From assembly GCA_903871335.1 (NCBI GenBank), contig CAIQGE010000030.1, positions 124,001-188,000 on the forward strand: a stretch of DNA of 64,000 bases. Reading direction: 5' to 3'. The DNA comes from an uncultured Actinomycetes bacterium. GTDB lineage: Bacteria > Actinomycetota > Acidimicrobiia > Acidimicrobiales > RAAP-2. Of the stretch, positions 1-8,881 are shown one piece after another. The translations under genes and the position numbers were made by a program. Positions within the stretch are counted from its first letter, which is position 1, and the number at the start of each line of letters is the position of its first letter. Under the pieces are notes generated by a model. That model was not told the origin of the DNA and did no database searches. It saw only the letters and a list, made by a program, of their open reading frames with translations.

Positions 1-1131
1 GAGGAAGGTCTCGTAGCGTTCACGGGCGCCCGGGTAGTACGCCTTCCTGGTCGGCAGAGCCGCCAGCGTGGACTCGAGAGCGGTCAAGAACTCGTCGCGT
101 TGCTTCCAACCGGCGTGCGTGATCAGCACGCGAGGCGTCAAGCAATTGAATCCGGCGTTGTTCGTGAGCATGGTCGCCACGTGCGCGGCTTGGAAGGCAA
201 TGTCCTTTGCGTCCCACTCCCCCGGCACGATCACGACGGGTGACACATTGCCCAACTCGCAACTGACGGGCTTCGTAATGACGGGATCATTCGCCGCCTT
301 GCGTCGCGCCCCTTCATCACCGACACCAAACACGATGGCGTCGTGGGTCTTGTCAGATCCCGTGACGTGGATATCCGCCACCGCTGGGTGCTTCGTCAAA
401 TATTCGCCCACTTGGGCTCCGCCACTGACAATGCGCAGGAAGCCCGGTTCGATGAGCGCCGACAGTGCCTTGTTCCAATGGGGCACGAGGTAGTCGTTCA
501 CGGGGTTCGCCTTCAGCACGACGACCTTGCCTTCGGCGAACATTTTGGTCAGAACGTCGCGCGGCCCGAGACTCGCGACGTTGCCCGCCCCGAGAACGAG
601 GGACACGCCGCGGTGCGCCATGGGGTCCTTGTAGGCCTCGGCCTGCGTGGCCTGCACCTCGGCCTCCGTCACGCCCGGTTCCATCCAGACTTCGCCGGTG
701 ATGCCGTTGTAGAGGATCTTGTCGAAGCCGGCCGCTGGGACAACCTGAATCGCGATGCGGTTGCCGGGCTTGTGGACGACCGGGCCGGGGTACTGCGGGC
801 GACCCTTGTCGGCGATATCGAGAAGCGAGCGTCGAAAGGTCTGCGCCATCCGCAAGAAGGTCCCGATACCGCTGAAGAGTTCCTCGCCACCCTCTGGAGA
901 ATCGGGGTCGAGACCCTTGGCGCGACAGGCGTCCTGCGTCCACGCCTCCGAGACCGCGTAGGTATCGGCGACGACTCGCTCGAGAAGGTCCGCTCGCTCG
1001 CGCGGTGACGTCATCGCCCACCGGTCCGCCGTGGCGGCCACGGCCTCGACGACCGCGTCCAACGTTTCGGTATTCACCATGACCTGGTCCTGCGTCCCTG
1101 AGGTCGGGCCGGCTGCGCCGCGTTGCACCAT
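1..1131 (-). CDS. Aldehyde dehydrogenase family protein (3' end outside window)
   Basis: The minus-strand frame is open from an ATG at 1131 to the window edge (377 codons). It encodes an NAD(P)-dependent aldehyde dehydrogenase-like protein that would oxidise an aldehyde to an acid. Visible family signatures are ELGNVSP, in the place of the usual ELGGKSP, and NNAGFNCLTPR, in the place of the catalytic loop; its Cys (about residue 330) is the likely nucleophile. Both motifs are divergent, so it belongs to an atypical branch and the substrate cannot be named. The chosen start follows a GGGGGGATCTG ribosome site; an alternative ATG lies at 1080. The C-terminus is missing because the window ends. 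Confidence 0.8.
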   Translation of the reverse strand, partial: MVQRGAAGPTSGTQDQVMVNTETLDAVVEAVAATADRWAMTSPRERADLLERVVADTYAVSEAWTQDACRAKGLDPDSPEGGEELFSGIGTFLRMAQTFRRSLLDIADKGRPQYPGPVVHKPGNRIAIQVVPAAGFDKILYNGITGEVWMEPGVTEAEVQATQAEAYKDPMAHRGVSLVLGAGNVASLGPRDVLTKMFAEGKVVVLKANPVNDYLVPHWNKALSALIEPGFLRIVSGGAQVGEYLTKHPAVADIHVTGSDKTHDAIVFGVGDEGARRKAANDPVITKPVSCELGNVSPVVIVPGEWDAKDIAFQAAHVATMLTNNAGFNCLTPRVLITHAGWKQRDEFLTALESTLAALPTRKAYYPGARERYETFL

Positions 1132-1340
1132 CAGATCCCCCCGTGCGATGTGTTCTGTCGCGAGGCTATCGCCGCCGCACCCAAAACGGCGCTCGAGGGC
1201 ACGCGAGGAGAACGTCGGGGTCCTTTTTCCGCAGGAATGTCGTCGCCCTCACCGAGGCTCACTTCGCACCAACGAAGGCCCGGGAAACGTAGGATGGCCC
1301 GCGGACGCGAATCGCGTCGACAATTCAAAAGGAGTGACAC

Positions 1341-1904
1341 ATGGCGTACGAAGAATGGGGCCCGCTGGCCGGTTTGATCGGCACATGGGAAGGTGACCAG
1401 GGAGTCGACGTTTCGTACCACAACGAAGAGGGCAAGATCGGCGAGACGCCGTATTTCGAAAAGACCACCTTCAAGCCCTTCGGCCCCGTGGAGAACGGTC
1501 CTCAGGTTCTCTACGGCCTCGACTACCGCACCGCGGCGACGCGCAAGGGCGAGGACATGCCCTTCCACACCGAAGTGGGCTACTGGATGTGGGACGCAGC
1601 GAACAAGCAGGTGATGCGTTGCTTCATGGTCCCGCGCGCGTCGACGTTGATCGCCGGTGCGACGGTGGAGGCCGACGCCACCACCTTCAAGCTCGAGTCC
1701 GAGTTGGGGTCCAACACCTACGGCATCCTGTCGAACAAGTACCTCGACGAGGTCGCCAAGACCACGCGCTTTGACGTCACCATCACGGTGGACGGCGACA
1801 CGTTCTCCTACGACGAGACGACCGTCGTTGAGCACCAGCGCACCAACGGTGTCATCATGCACACCGACAAGAACACCCTGAAGCGCACGAGCTGGGAGGC
1901 GTAA
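1341..1904 (+). CDS. Nitrobindin/THAP4-like heme-binding beta-barrel protein
   Basis: This 187-residue protein opens with GPLAGLIGTWEG, the signature of the nitrobindin/THAP4 beta-barrel family (DUF1794, FABP-like fold). It continues with alternating strand-like segments and ends with MHTDKNTLKRT, where the family's proximal heme ligand region lies. Family members bind ferric heme and react with nitric oxide or peroxynitrite; heme binding here is inferred, not shown. The start is firm: AAAAGGAGTGACAC directly precedes the ATG. The next gene, an acyl-CoA dehydrogenase, starts 2 bases after the stop, so the two are probably co-transcribed. No signal peptide is seen, so it is cytoplasmic. Confidence 0.8.
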   Translation: MAYEEWGPLAGLIGTWEGDQGVDVSYHNEEGKIGETPYFEKTTFKPFGPVENGPQVLYGLDYRTAATRKGEDMPFHTEVGYWMWDAANKQVMRCFMVPRASTLIAGATVEADATTFKLESELGSNTYGILSNKYLDEVAKTTRFDVTITVDGDTFSYDETTVVEHQRTNGVIMHTDKNTLKRTSWEA

Positions 1905-1906
1905 CC

Positions 1907-3121
1907 ATGTACGAGTGGTCCGAAGAACACCAGGCCATCGCGGACGTCGTGCGACGATTCGTCGATGAAGAGATCCGACCCAACCTGGACGACCTCGAGT
2001 ATGGCGATCTTCCGCCGTACGGCATCTTGCGCAAGATGTACGAGACCTTCGGACTCAAAGAGATGGCCAAGGAGAATTTCCAGCGCCAGCTCGACCGTAA
2101 GAAGAATGACGAGGCGCCCGCTGCTTCGCGCGGCAATTCGAACGCGGGTTCCACGCTGATTCCGACGATCGAGTTGTGCAAGGTGAGCTTGGGACTCGTC
2201 ACGTCACTGGGCGTGTCCACGGGACTGGCGGCGGGCACGATCATGAAGCTCGGTACGCCCGAACAGATGGAGCGCTGGGGACTCGATCTCATGACCCTGG
2301 ACAAGGTGGGTGCCTGGGCACTCACCGAGCCGGACTCGGGTTCTGACGCGCTCGGTGGGATGCGCACCACCGCGAAGCGTGACGGCGACGAGTACATCAT
2401 CAACGGCAATAAGACCTGGATCACCAATGGTCCGTACGCGGACACCATCGTCTTGTACTGCAAGTTGGACGACGGCAGTGGCGACGACATTCGCAATCGC
2501 AAGGTGCTCACGTTCATTCTCGACAAGGGCATGCCCGGCCTCGAGCAGTCCAAGCCCATGCGCAAGATGGGCCAGCACGGTTCGCCAACGGGACAAGTCT
2601 TCATGACCGACGTCCGCGTCGGCAAAGACCGACTCCTCGGTGGTTCCGAAGAGCCCCGCGGTGGCGGACGCGAGAGCGCGAAGGACAACTTCGTTGCGGA
2701 ACGCGCGGGTGTCGCGGCGATGAGTTTGGGCGTGATCGAAGAGTGCCTGCGACTCAGCGTCGACTACGCCAAGAGCCGCATGCTGTGGGGCAAACCCATC
2801 GCGGACTACCAGTTGATCCAACTCAAGTTGGCCAACATGGAAGTCGCCCGCGTGAACGTGCAGAACCTGGTCTTCCGCCACATCGAGCGTTCGGCCGCGG
2901 GTGCCATTCCGACGTTGGCGGAAGCCTCCGCCATGAAGCTGTACTCGGCCCAAGCTGCCTGTCAGGTCGCCGACGAGGCGATTCAACTCTTCGGTGGCAA
3001 CGGCTACGTGTCGGAGTACCGCGTGGAGCAACTCCTGCGTGACGCTCGCGTGCTGCGTATCTACGCCGGTACGGACGAGATGCAGGTCGTCGCGATCGCG
3101 AAGGACCTCGTCCGTCGTTAA
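1907..3121 (+). CDS. Acyl-CoA dehydrogenase
   Basis: This 404-residue FAD flavoenzyme removes hydrogens from C2-C3 of an acyl-CoA thioester. The sequence shows WALTEPDSGSDA and GNKTWITNG in the flavin/substrate beta domain, and QLFGGNGYVSEY and IYAGTDEMQ in the C-terminal helical domain. The position that holds the catalytic Glu in medium- and short-chain enzymes (IYEGT) is Ala387 here. A Glu at about residue 265 (VAERAGVAA) sits where isovaleryl- and long-chain-type enzymes carry their base, so catalysis probably uses that residue. It follows the nitrobindin-like gene by 2 bases. It converges on the phosphoesterase gene, sharing the four bases TTAA as both stop codons. Confidence 0.93.
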   Translation: MYEWSEEHQAIADVVRRFVDEEIRPNLDDLEYGDLPPYGILRKMYETFGLKEMAKENFQRQLDRKKNDEAPAASRGNSNAGSTLIPTIELCKVSLGLVTSLGVSTGLAAGTIMKLGTPEQMERWGLDLMTLDKVGAWALTEPDSGSDALGGMRTTAKRDGDEYIINGNKTWITNGPYADTIVLYCKLDDGSGDDIRNRKVLTFILDKGMPGLEQSKPMRKMGQHGSPTGQVFMTDVRVGKDRLLGGSEEPRGGGRESAKDNFVAERAGVAAMSLGVIEECLRLSVDYAKSRMLWGKPIADYQLIQLKLANMEVARVNVQNLVFRHIERSAAGAIPTLAEASAMKLYSAQAACQVADEAIQLFGGNGYVSEYRVEQLLRDARVLRIYAGTDEMQVVAIAKDLVRR

Positions 3122-4116
3122 CGTTCGAGCGGCAGCGTAAAGCACCGCTCTTCTAACTGACCCATCGCGTAGGTGCCGTAGAAGCCGTCGAACATCGTTC
3201 GCGTCTTCTCGGCCCACGCGATGGCGTCCGGTCGTGACGCGCGGTGAACGATCTGAGCAATCCCTCGAGTACCGACGTGGTACTCGGCCCACGCCCCGGG
3301 GAAATCCTTCACGCAGGCCACTTCGACGGACACGAATCCCTCCACGTCCACCCGATGACAACGGTGCGTGTGACCTGCGGTGTACGCCACGATGTTGCGA
3401 CGAGGAAGGACGGCTCGCAAGAAGTCACGCGCGTCGTCAGGATTGACGCCGTCGAAGTGATCGAGAGAAAACGCTCCTTCGACAAATAGGGGATGGTGGC
3501 CCATCACGATCACCGGCGTCGTCGCCTGTTCCGCCGCCGCGACGGTGGCGTCAATCTGTTCGCTCGACAAGAACCCCGACGCGCACCGATCGCGCGACGT
3601 GTCCAACAGCACGACCCGCAGACCCGGGACATCGATCACCTGCATAGGCCAATTCGCGTACACGTTTCCCGGGTAGCTGTCGTGATTACCGCGGACGTAG
3701 GTCAACCGGTCGCCGAAGGCGGGCTCGTAGAGCGAACGAAACTCATCGAACTCTTCGAGCGTGCCGAAACTGGTGAGGTCACCCTTGACGATCACCGCGT
3801 CCGGGTCACGTCGCGCCATGTCCTCGATGACCGCCTCGCTCATGTACGTCGCGTACGGCACCTCACCGGGTTGCACGCGAAAGGCGGCCTCGGCGATCCC
3901 CACAATCTTTCCGCACTCCACTTCTCCCAGATGAACGTCGTTCACCGTGGCGACGGTCGCGAGATGCTCACCGACGTCGGGCAGAGTTCGAAAGCTCACG
4001 CCATCGATGACGCCACCGGTGTGGGGTGGAAGACCGTCGTGCCGACGAATTGTTTCGCCATCAAAAATTTCGACGTCATTCACGCCAATTGACACGAGTT
4101 CTTTCATCGCCGTCAT
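3118..4116 (-). CDS. Calcineurin-like metallophosphoesterase
   Basis: The 332-residue protein carries all the metal-binding motifs of the calcineurin-like phosphoesterase family in order: NDVH (Asp60, His62), KGDLTS (Asp113), GNHD (Asn144-His145), MGHHP and AGHTHR. These ligate a dinuclear metal centre that hydrolyses phosphoesters. Spacing resembles the Icc/CpdA-type cyclic nucleotide phosphodiesterases, but the substrate is not determinable. A stretch of about 50 residues before the first motif is beta-rich and of unknown role. No signal peptide is visible. An alternative start is ATG three codons in. It overlaps the acyl-CoA dehydrogenase stop by four bases. Confidence 0.88.
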   Translation of the reverse strand: MTAMKELVSIGVNDVEIFDGETIRRHDGLPPHTGGVIDGVSFRTLPDVGEHLATVATVNDVHLGEVECGKIVGIAEAAFRVQPGEVPYATYMSEAVIEDMARRDPDAVIVKGDLTSFGTLEEFDEFRSLYEPAFGDRLTYVRGNHDSYPGNVYANWPMQVIDVPGLRVVLLDTSRDRCASGFLSSEQIDATVAAAEQATTPVIVMGHHPLFVEGAFSLDHFDGVNPDDARDFLRAVLPRRNIVAYTAGHTHRCHRVDVEGFVSVEVACVKDFPGAWAEYHVGTRGIAQIVHRASRPDAIAWAEKTRTMFDGFYGTYAMGQLEERCFTLPLER

Positions 4117-4181
4117 CCTACGAACACGAGGCCTTCACACTCGACCCCGTAAAGTGCGAACAGCCACTTTTCGAAAGAGCC

Positions 4182-6842
4182 ATGTTGCGATCTACATCAC
4201 GACTCTTCCTGATCGTCATTCTCATCGCGGGCGTAGCGTTGATTCCCCGTGACGCCCAGGCCACAGCACCGCTCGATTCTCTCGACCCGACGGCCTGTCC
4301 GGTCGCGTCGTTGACCACCGCGAACACAATGCCCTGGGAAAGTACGACGTACCAGGCCCGGTACACGCCGAGCCAACTCGCCCAGCAAGTCTTGGGCTGC
4401 CTCGCTCTCTTCTTTCCGGCGACCGCCACCGAGGCGATGGTCGCTCTCACGTCTCTACAGAATTCACCCGACAGGATTTTCGAGAACGAGAACATGTTGC
4501 TACCCACGTCCACCGGCGGACTCGTCCAACAAACGAATTTCCTCCGATTGGGTATCCCGCCTCTGACGCTCGTTGACGGTCCCGCGGCAGTTGACTACAC
4601 CGCGCCCGCGAATCAGCCACCAGTCACCCACTACCCCAACGAAATGACTCTCGCTAGTTCCTGGGATCCGACCCTGGCTGCGACCTACGGGTCGCAGTTG
4701 GGCGCCGACGCGGCCGCGTTCCATGACGACGGCCTTCAAGCACCGGACCTCAATCTTGCGCGGAATCCCAATTGGGGACGCGTCATGGAGACCTACGGCG
4801 AGGATCCGGTGTTGGCCGGCGAGATGGGAGCCGCGGAGACGCAGGGTCTTCTGCAGAAGGTACCCATTGTGGTCCTGAAGCACTGGGGTGTGTACGGACA
4901 AGAGGTGAATCGTCGGGTGGCGAACAACCTTCTAGGCACGACCGCGCTCTATGACACCTACCTGCGTCCCTTCGCTCTCACGTTGTCGGCGAATCAGGGC
5001 TCGACGGTGGACATGATGTGTGCGTACGGCGATCTCAACGGAGATCGGTCGTGCACCAGTCCGACTTTGCGCGCCGCACTGTCCGCCCTCGGCTTCCGAG
5101 GCATCGTGCGTACTGACCTCGACACGGGAACTTCGGCGGCCCCGCTACTACAGGCGGGAGTGTCACTGCTCAAGCCGATCACGTTGTCCCAGTTTCAGCC
5201 GTACGCGTCCGAGTCATCGGCTCTTCATTCGTCACTCGTCACCGCTGCGCGCAACGTCGTCGCCCAGATGTTCGCGGCGGGTCTGGTATCGCCCGCCGCC
5301 CTCGCCGTGGCTGGCACTCGAGGAGCACTCACACCGTCGCTTCATACTCAGGACCTGAGCGTGGCGAACACGATTGAAGAGCGCGGTGCCGTCCTGCTCA
5401 AGAATCCTTCATCCGCCACCAGTGGCGCCTTGCCGCTTCGTCGCTCGCAAGGTCCGGTGTTGTTTCTGACGCCGAAGACACTGGCCATGACGTGTGCCAG
5501 TGTCGCGGCTCGTCTGGCGAGAGAAAAGGGCGTGACCGCAATCTGTCGCACCTGGAACGCCGCGACGAATCAGGTGAAGGTTTTGTTGACGGCGCTGCCG
5601 ACAACGAGCCACGGCCACGCGTTGACTCGTTCCGCGACGTGGACCGCCCCGGCATCCGGCGCCTTTGTCGTGCGCACCATTTCGCAAGGTGATTCTTCAC
5701 TCACGCTCACCGGAAGTTTCACCCAAAGTGAGCCGGGCTTAGCAGAACACCCGGTGGAGATCGACACCACGATCCACGCGGTTGCGGGCAAGAGCTACCA
5801 CTTCACGTTGCACTGGACCAGTGGAAGTCCGACGGTATCTGTCGCGAATGTACAGCCCAGCATCGATGCCGCTGTGGCGGCGGCCCACTCGTATCACTCC
5901 GTCGTGATCTTCGCTCACGACGGCGCCACCGAAGCCATGGACCGCGACACCCTCGCGCTGCCGTTCGGTCAGGACGCGTTGATCGCGAGCGTCGGGTCGA
6001 AGCGACCGACCTCGGTCGCGCTCTTCTCGACCGGCCCCGTGACGATGCCCTGGATTTCGAATGTCCGCTCGATCATCGAATTCTGGAATCCGATCGGAAC
6101 TCCGACGTTGGACTACGTGACCAGAGAGCTGGCGCCTGCCTACACGGCCTTATTGGACGGCACCGTCGCGCCGTCAGGTCACTTGCCCGTTACCTTCCCC
6201 GTCTCGTCCGCCACGAGTCCGATGTCCACTCCGAACGGCTCGTTTTGGCCCGGCGTTGGAACAACGGCGGACCTTTCGACCGCACCCCTATCGGGTGAAG
6301 AGATTGGGTACGGCTGGTACCAATCGAGCGGGTGGCCCGTTCTGTTCCCCTTCGGATTCGGATTGACCTACGGAGGATTGGTTCATCAAAGTTTCGACAC
6401 CTTGTCGTCGTGCAGCGACGTGACTAGCGCCTCGTCCGTGTGTCTACCCGTCGACCTGCGCGCGATCACCACGACGACGGGCGTCCTTCGCTCGACAATC
6501 GGTATCTACGTCGCCCAGCCCGCCAGCGGTTCTCCCCGTCCGACGCTCCTCCTCGGAGCAGTCGGCAGTGTCGTGTGCGCAAACGGAACGCACATCGTGA
6601 GCACCTGCGGTGCGCACGGACACACAGAGATGCGGGTGTCGGCGACCGCCGTGGGTGAGTGGTCGGCCACCTCCCAGCAGTATTCATTCCTCACGGGTTG
6701 CTATTCGTTTGTCCTCGCGCCGAATGCCACCGCGGCGTACGCCGCATTGAATGCCACCTCGCCCGCCGCCGGTGAGATCGTGCACGCGAGCGCACCTTTC
6801 GATGCGCATACGCGACTTCTCACCGGCGCTTGCGGGCGATAA
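4182..6842 (+). CDS. Secreted glycoside hydrolase family 3 protein
   Basis: An 886-residue protein with a signal peptide (MLRSTSRLFLIVILIAGVAL, cleavage near AQA). GH3 hallmarks appear in order: NLARNPNWGRVMETYGEDP, LKHWGVYGQE (equivalent of the KHF...NQE motif), GFRGIVRTDLDTG (Asp of RTD in the nucleophile position, usually SDW), and a C-terminal GYGWYQSSGWPVLFPFGFG typical of the second domain. A beta-rich insert around residues 470-560 may be PA14-like. It should act outside the cell as a beta-glycosidase on oligosaccharides. The ATG at 4182 was chosen because the signal peptide begins there and AAAGAG precedes it; the frame is open upstream but that part has no protein character. Confidence 0.88.
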   Translation: MLRSTSRLFLIVILIAGVALIPRDAQATAPLDSLDPTACPVASLTTANTMPWESTTYQARYTPSQLAQQVLGCLALFFPATATEAMVALTSLQNSPDRIFENENMLLPTSTGGLVQQTNFLRLGIPPLTLVDGPAAVDYTAPANQPPVTHYPNEMTLASSWDPTLAATYGSQLGADAAAFHDDGLQAPDLNLARNPNWGRVMETYGEDPVLAGEMGAAETQGLLQKVPIVVLKHWGVYGQEVNRRVANNLLGTTALYDTYLRPFALTLSANQGSTVDMMCAYGDLNGDRSCTSPTLRAALSALGFRGIVRTDLDTGTSAAPLLQAGVSLLKPITLSQFQPYASESSALHSSLVTAARNVVAQMFAAGLVSPAALAVAGTRGALTPSLHTQDLSVANTIEERGAVLLKNPSSATSGALPLRRSQGPVLFLTPKTLAMTCASVAARLAREKGVTAICRTWNAATNQVKVLLTALPTTSHGHALTRSATWTAPASGAFVVRTISQGDSSLTLTGSFTQSEPGLAEHPVEIDTTIHAVAGKSYHFTLHWTSGSPTVSVANVQPSIDAAVAAAHSYHSVVIFAHDGATEAMDRDTLALPFGQDALIASVGSKRPTSVALFSTGPVTMPWISNVRSIIEFWNPIGTPTLDYVTRELAPAYTALLDGTVAPSGHLPVTFPVSSATSPMSTPNGSFWPGVGTTADLSTAPLSGEEIGYGWYQSSGWPVLFPFGFGLTYGGLVHQSFDTLSSCSDVTSASSVCLPVDLRAITTTTGVLRSTIGIYVAQPASGSPRPTLLLGAVGSVVCANGTHIVSTCGAHGHTEMRVSATAVGEWSATSQQYSFLTGCYSFVLAPNATAAYAALNATSPAAGEIVHASAPFDAHTRLLTGACGR

Positions 6843-6845
6843 TGG

Positions 6846-7463
6846 TTAACCCTGCTCGCCGTCGTCTTCGGCGAGGATTCGGTAGAGAGAGCGCCGCGCC
6901 TCTTTGAGAACATGGGCGGCGGCGTCCACTTGCGCGTCCGCGCCCGCTTCGAGCACCTGACGCGAAGCCGCGGCAACCTGCTTGAGCGTTCGCATGAATT
7001 CGACGCGTGAATCGCTGAAGGACCGCTGCACGGCCTCCCACGGCTGACCGAAAGCTTCTCGGCGTTCGGCGAGCATCGCGCGACCGGTATCAGTCAATGC
7101 GAAGGTTCGACCGCTGGCGTGTGCTTCCACGACCACTAATCCTTCATCTTCTAGTTGACTGAGAACCGGGTAGATCGAACCTGGGCTCGGTCGCCACGTT
7201 CCCTTCGAACGTGCTTCCAACTCTTGAATGAGTTGGTATCCGTTGCGAGGCTTTTCGTCGAGCAGCAAGAGCACCGCCGCTCGAACGTCGCCACGACGCG
7301 ATCGACGCCCGCGCCCGCGCCCCCCGTGACCAAAAGGTCCGCCCTCTTCTCGAGGTCCTCCCGGGTGTGAACCGTGACGCATTGGTCGGCCTCGTTGCGG
7401 CCCCCGAGGTTCGACGTCGCGTCGGTCGAACTCCTCGGGTGAATAGTGATGGAATCCCTTCAT
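6846..7463 (-). CDS. PadR family transcriptional regulator
   Basis: A 205-residue regulator. After a charged, Gly/Arg-rich leader of about 60 residues comes the PadR winged helix: GDVRAAVLLLLDEKPRNGYQLIQEL, then SPGSIYPVLSQLEDEGLV and the wing SGRTFALTDTGR. A C-terminal helical segment would form the dimer interface. The start at 7463 is preceded by AGAAAGGAGAATCC, an excellent ribosome site; the frame is open further upstream but without one. A perfect palindrome lies 32 bases before the start, so autoregulation is likely. No efflux or decarboxylase target is adjacent; the nearest genes are the convergent GH3 gene and a divergent secreted repeat protein. Confidence 0.88.
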   Translation of the reverse strand: MKGFHHYSPEEFDRRDVEPRGPQRGRPMRHGSHPGGPREEGGPFGHGGRGRGRRSRRGDVRAAVLLLLDEKPRNGYQLIQELEARSKGTWRPSPGSIYPVLSQLEDEGLVVVEAHASGRTFALTDTGRAMLAERREAFGQPWEAVQRSFSDSRVEFMRTLKQVAAASRQVLEAGADAQVDAAAHVLKEARRSLYRILAEDDGEQG

Positions 7464-7494
7464 GGATTCTCCTTTCTGATTTACTTGATATATA

Positions 7495-7506
7495 ACGATA
7501 TATCGT
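7495..7506. promoter_or_regulatory. Palindromic operator candidate for the PadR gene
   Basis: ACGATATATCGT is a perfect 12-bp palindrome set in an AT-rich patch, unusual in this high-GC sequence. It lies between the PadR gene start (7463) and the divergent secreted-protein gene (7604). Its location in the promoter region and the dyad symmetry suggest the PadR dimer binds here. Confidence 0.5.
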
Positions 7507-7603
7507 AATACATCGTTTGTCAAGTGGGGTGCCAACATCGCGACGCGAGTTCACAGAGCGCCATGGAATCGCGCGCACGTGGGCGTTACTCTCGTAGCGG
7601 ACC

Positions 7604-8878
7604 ATGACGAACAGAACCTTCTTTGAGCCCACTCGAATTGCGCGCGCCCGTCGACGAACGGGGTTCCTCAGCGTGCTCGCCACCGTCACGTTGACGGCCT
7701 CACTAGCGATGCCCGCGGGTGCGACAACGGCCTATACGTCGCTCGTCGCCCCGCTGCCCTCGAATTCGTTCGCGCATCCTCAGGCCAACCTGCTGGGTGT
7801 GAGTTGTCCGTCGACGGGCAACTGCGTGGCGGTTGGTCGTTACCAGTCCACCAGCGGCCCCACCGGCGTGATCGAAACTGAACGTCACGGTGCGTGGCTG
7901 GCGCCGATCGTCGTGCATTTGCCGGCGGATGCCGCCGCATCGCCCAACACGGCCCTCAACGCGGTGAAATGTGTGTCGATCGGCAACTGCGTGGCCGTCG
8001 GTCAGTACAAAGCCACGAACAGCTACGAAGGTCTCATTGTCACGGAAACCGGGGGCGTGTGGGGCACGGGCGTCAAGGCCCCGCTGCCGGCCGACGCCGT
8101 GACGAGCACGGTCACCTCGCTCTACGGCATCGATTGTGTGAGTACGACCACTTGCGTCGCCGTGGGCCAGTACCAGAACGCCATTCGCGATCAGGCACTC
8201 ATTATTCGTAAGTCGGGTGGCGTGTGGGGTGGAGCGCTACGCGCGCAGCTCCCGAAGTACGCGAAGCCGAACTTCATTACGCAACTCGACGGTGTCTCCT
8301 GCACCTCGGCGGGTAACTGCGTGGCCGTGGGTCAATTCGTGGACACGTCGCCCGCCCGACGAGCCATGATCGATACGGAAGTCAACGGCACCTGGACTTC
8401 GAGTGTGGTCGCGCCGCTGCCCACGAACGCGGACCGCAATCCGTGGGCCGGACTATTTGGAATTCGCTGTTTCAGTGGTGGCAACTGTGTGGCCGTGGGT
8501 GTCTACCAGGGCCCCTACGGTGGCCAAGGTCTTATTGACACCGAGACCGGCGGGGTGTGGTCGTCCACCCGTCAGGCTCCGCTGCCGGCGGGACAATCCG
8601 TCTCCACGCACGCGGCGCAACTGCTCAGTGTGAGTTGCGTGTCATTTGGTCACTGCGTCGCCGTCGGTGAGGACTTGGCGGGAGTCAACGATTTTGGTGT
8701 CGCCGCTACGGGGACGAACGGATCCTGGTCCTCGGTCGTCACGCCGCGCCCGAGCGACGCCAGCACTCCGACTTACGGAATCTTGAACGCCATCTCGTGC
8801 ACCACGACAACGAGTTGCGTCGGTGTTGGTCAGTACGCGTCGTCAACGGGTCAGCCCGCGCTCATCACCACCCGCTGA
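7604..8878 (+). CDS. Secreted seven-repeat CVAVG protein (propeller-like)
   Basis: A 424-residue protein with a signal peptide (ending near MPAGATTAY). The rest consists of seven repeats of about 55 residues, each containing a core of the type L-x-x-V-x-C-x-S-x-G-N-C-V-A-V-G-Q-Y. Each core has a pair of Cys six or seven residues apart, likely one disulfide per repeat in the extracytoplasmic protein. Seven repeats suggest a seven-bladed beta-propeller; that fold is inference. The function is unknown. No cell-wall anchor is seen at the C-terminus. It converges with the next gene, with 3 bases between the stops. Confidence 0.8.
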   Translation: MTNRTFFEPTRIARARRRTGFLSVLATVTLTASLAMPAGATTAYTSLVAPLPSNSFAHPQANLLGVSCPSTGNCVAVGRYQSTSGPTGVIETERHGAWLAPIVVHLPADAAASPNTALNAVKCVSIGNCVAVGQYKATNSYEGLIVTETGGVWGTGVKAPLPADAVTSTVTSLYGIDCVSTTTCVAVGQYQNAIRDQALIIRKSGGVWGGALRAQLPKYAKPNFITQLDGVSCTSAGNCVAVGQFVDTSPARRAMIDTEVNGTWTSSVVAPLPTNADRNPWAGLFGIRCFSGGNCVAVGVYQGPYGGQGLIDTETGGVWSSTRQAPLPAGQSVSTHAAQLLSVSCVSFGHCVAVGEDLAGVNDFGVAATGTNGSWSSVVTPRPSDASTPTYGILNAISCTTTTSCVGVGQYASSTGQPALITTR

Positions 8879-8881
8879 GAT

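Noticed and set aside
343-1008. Long plus-strand frame antisense to the aldehyde dehydrogenase
   Set aside because: Arg/His-rich shadow of the real minus-strand gene, without a ribosome site or family likeness.
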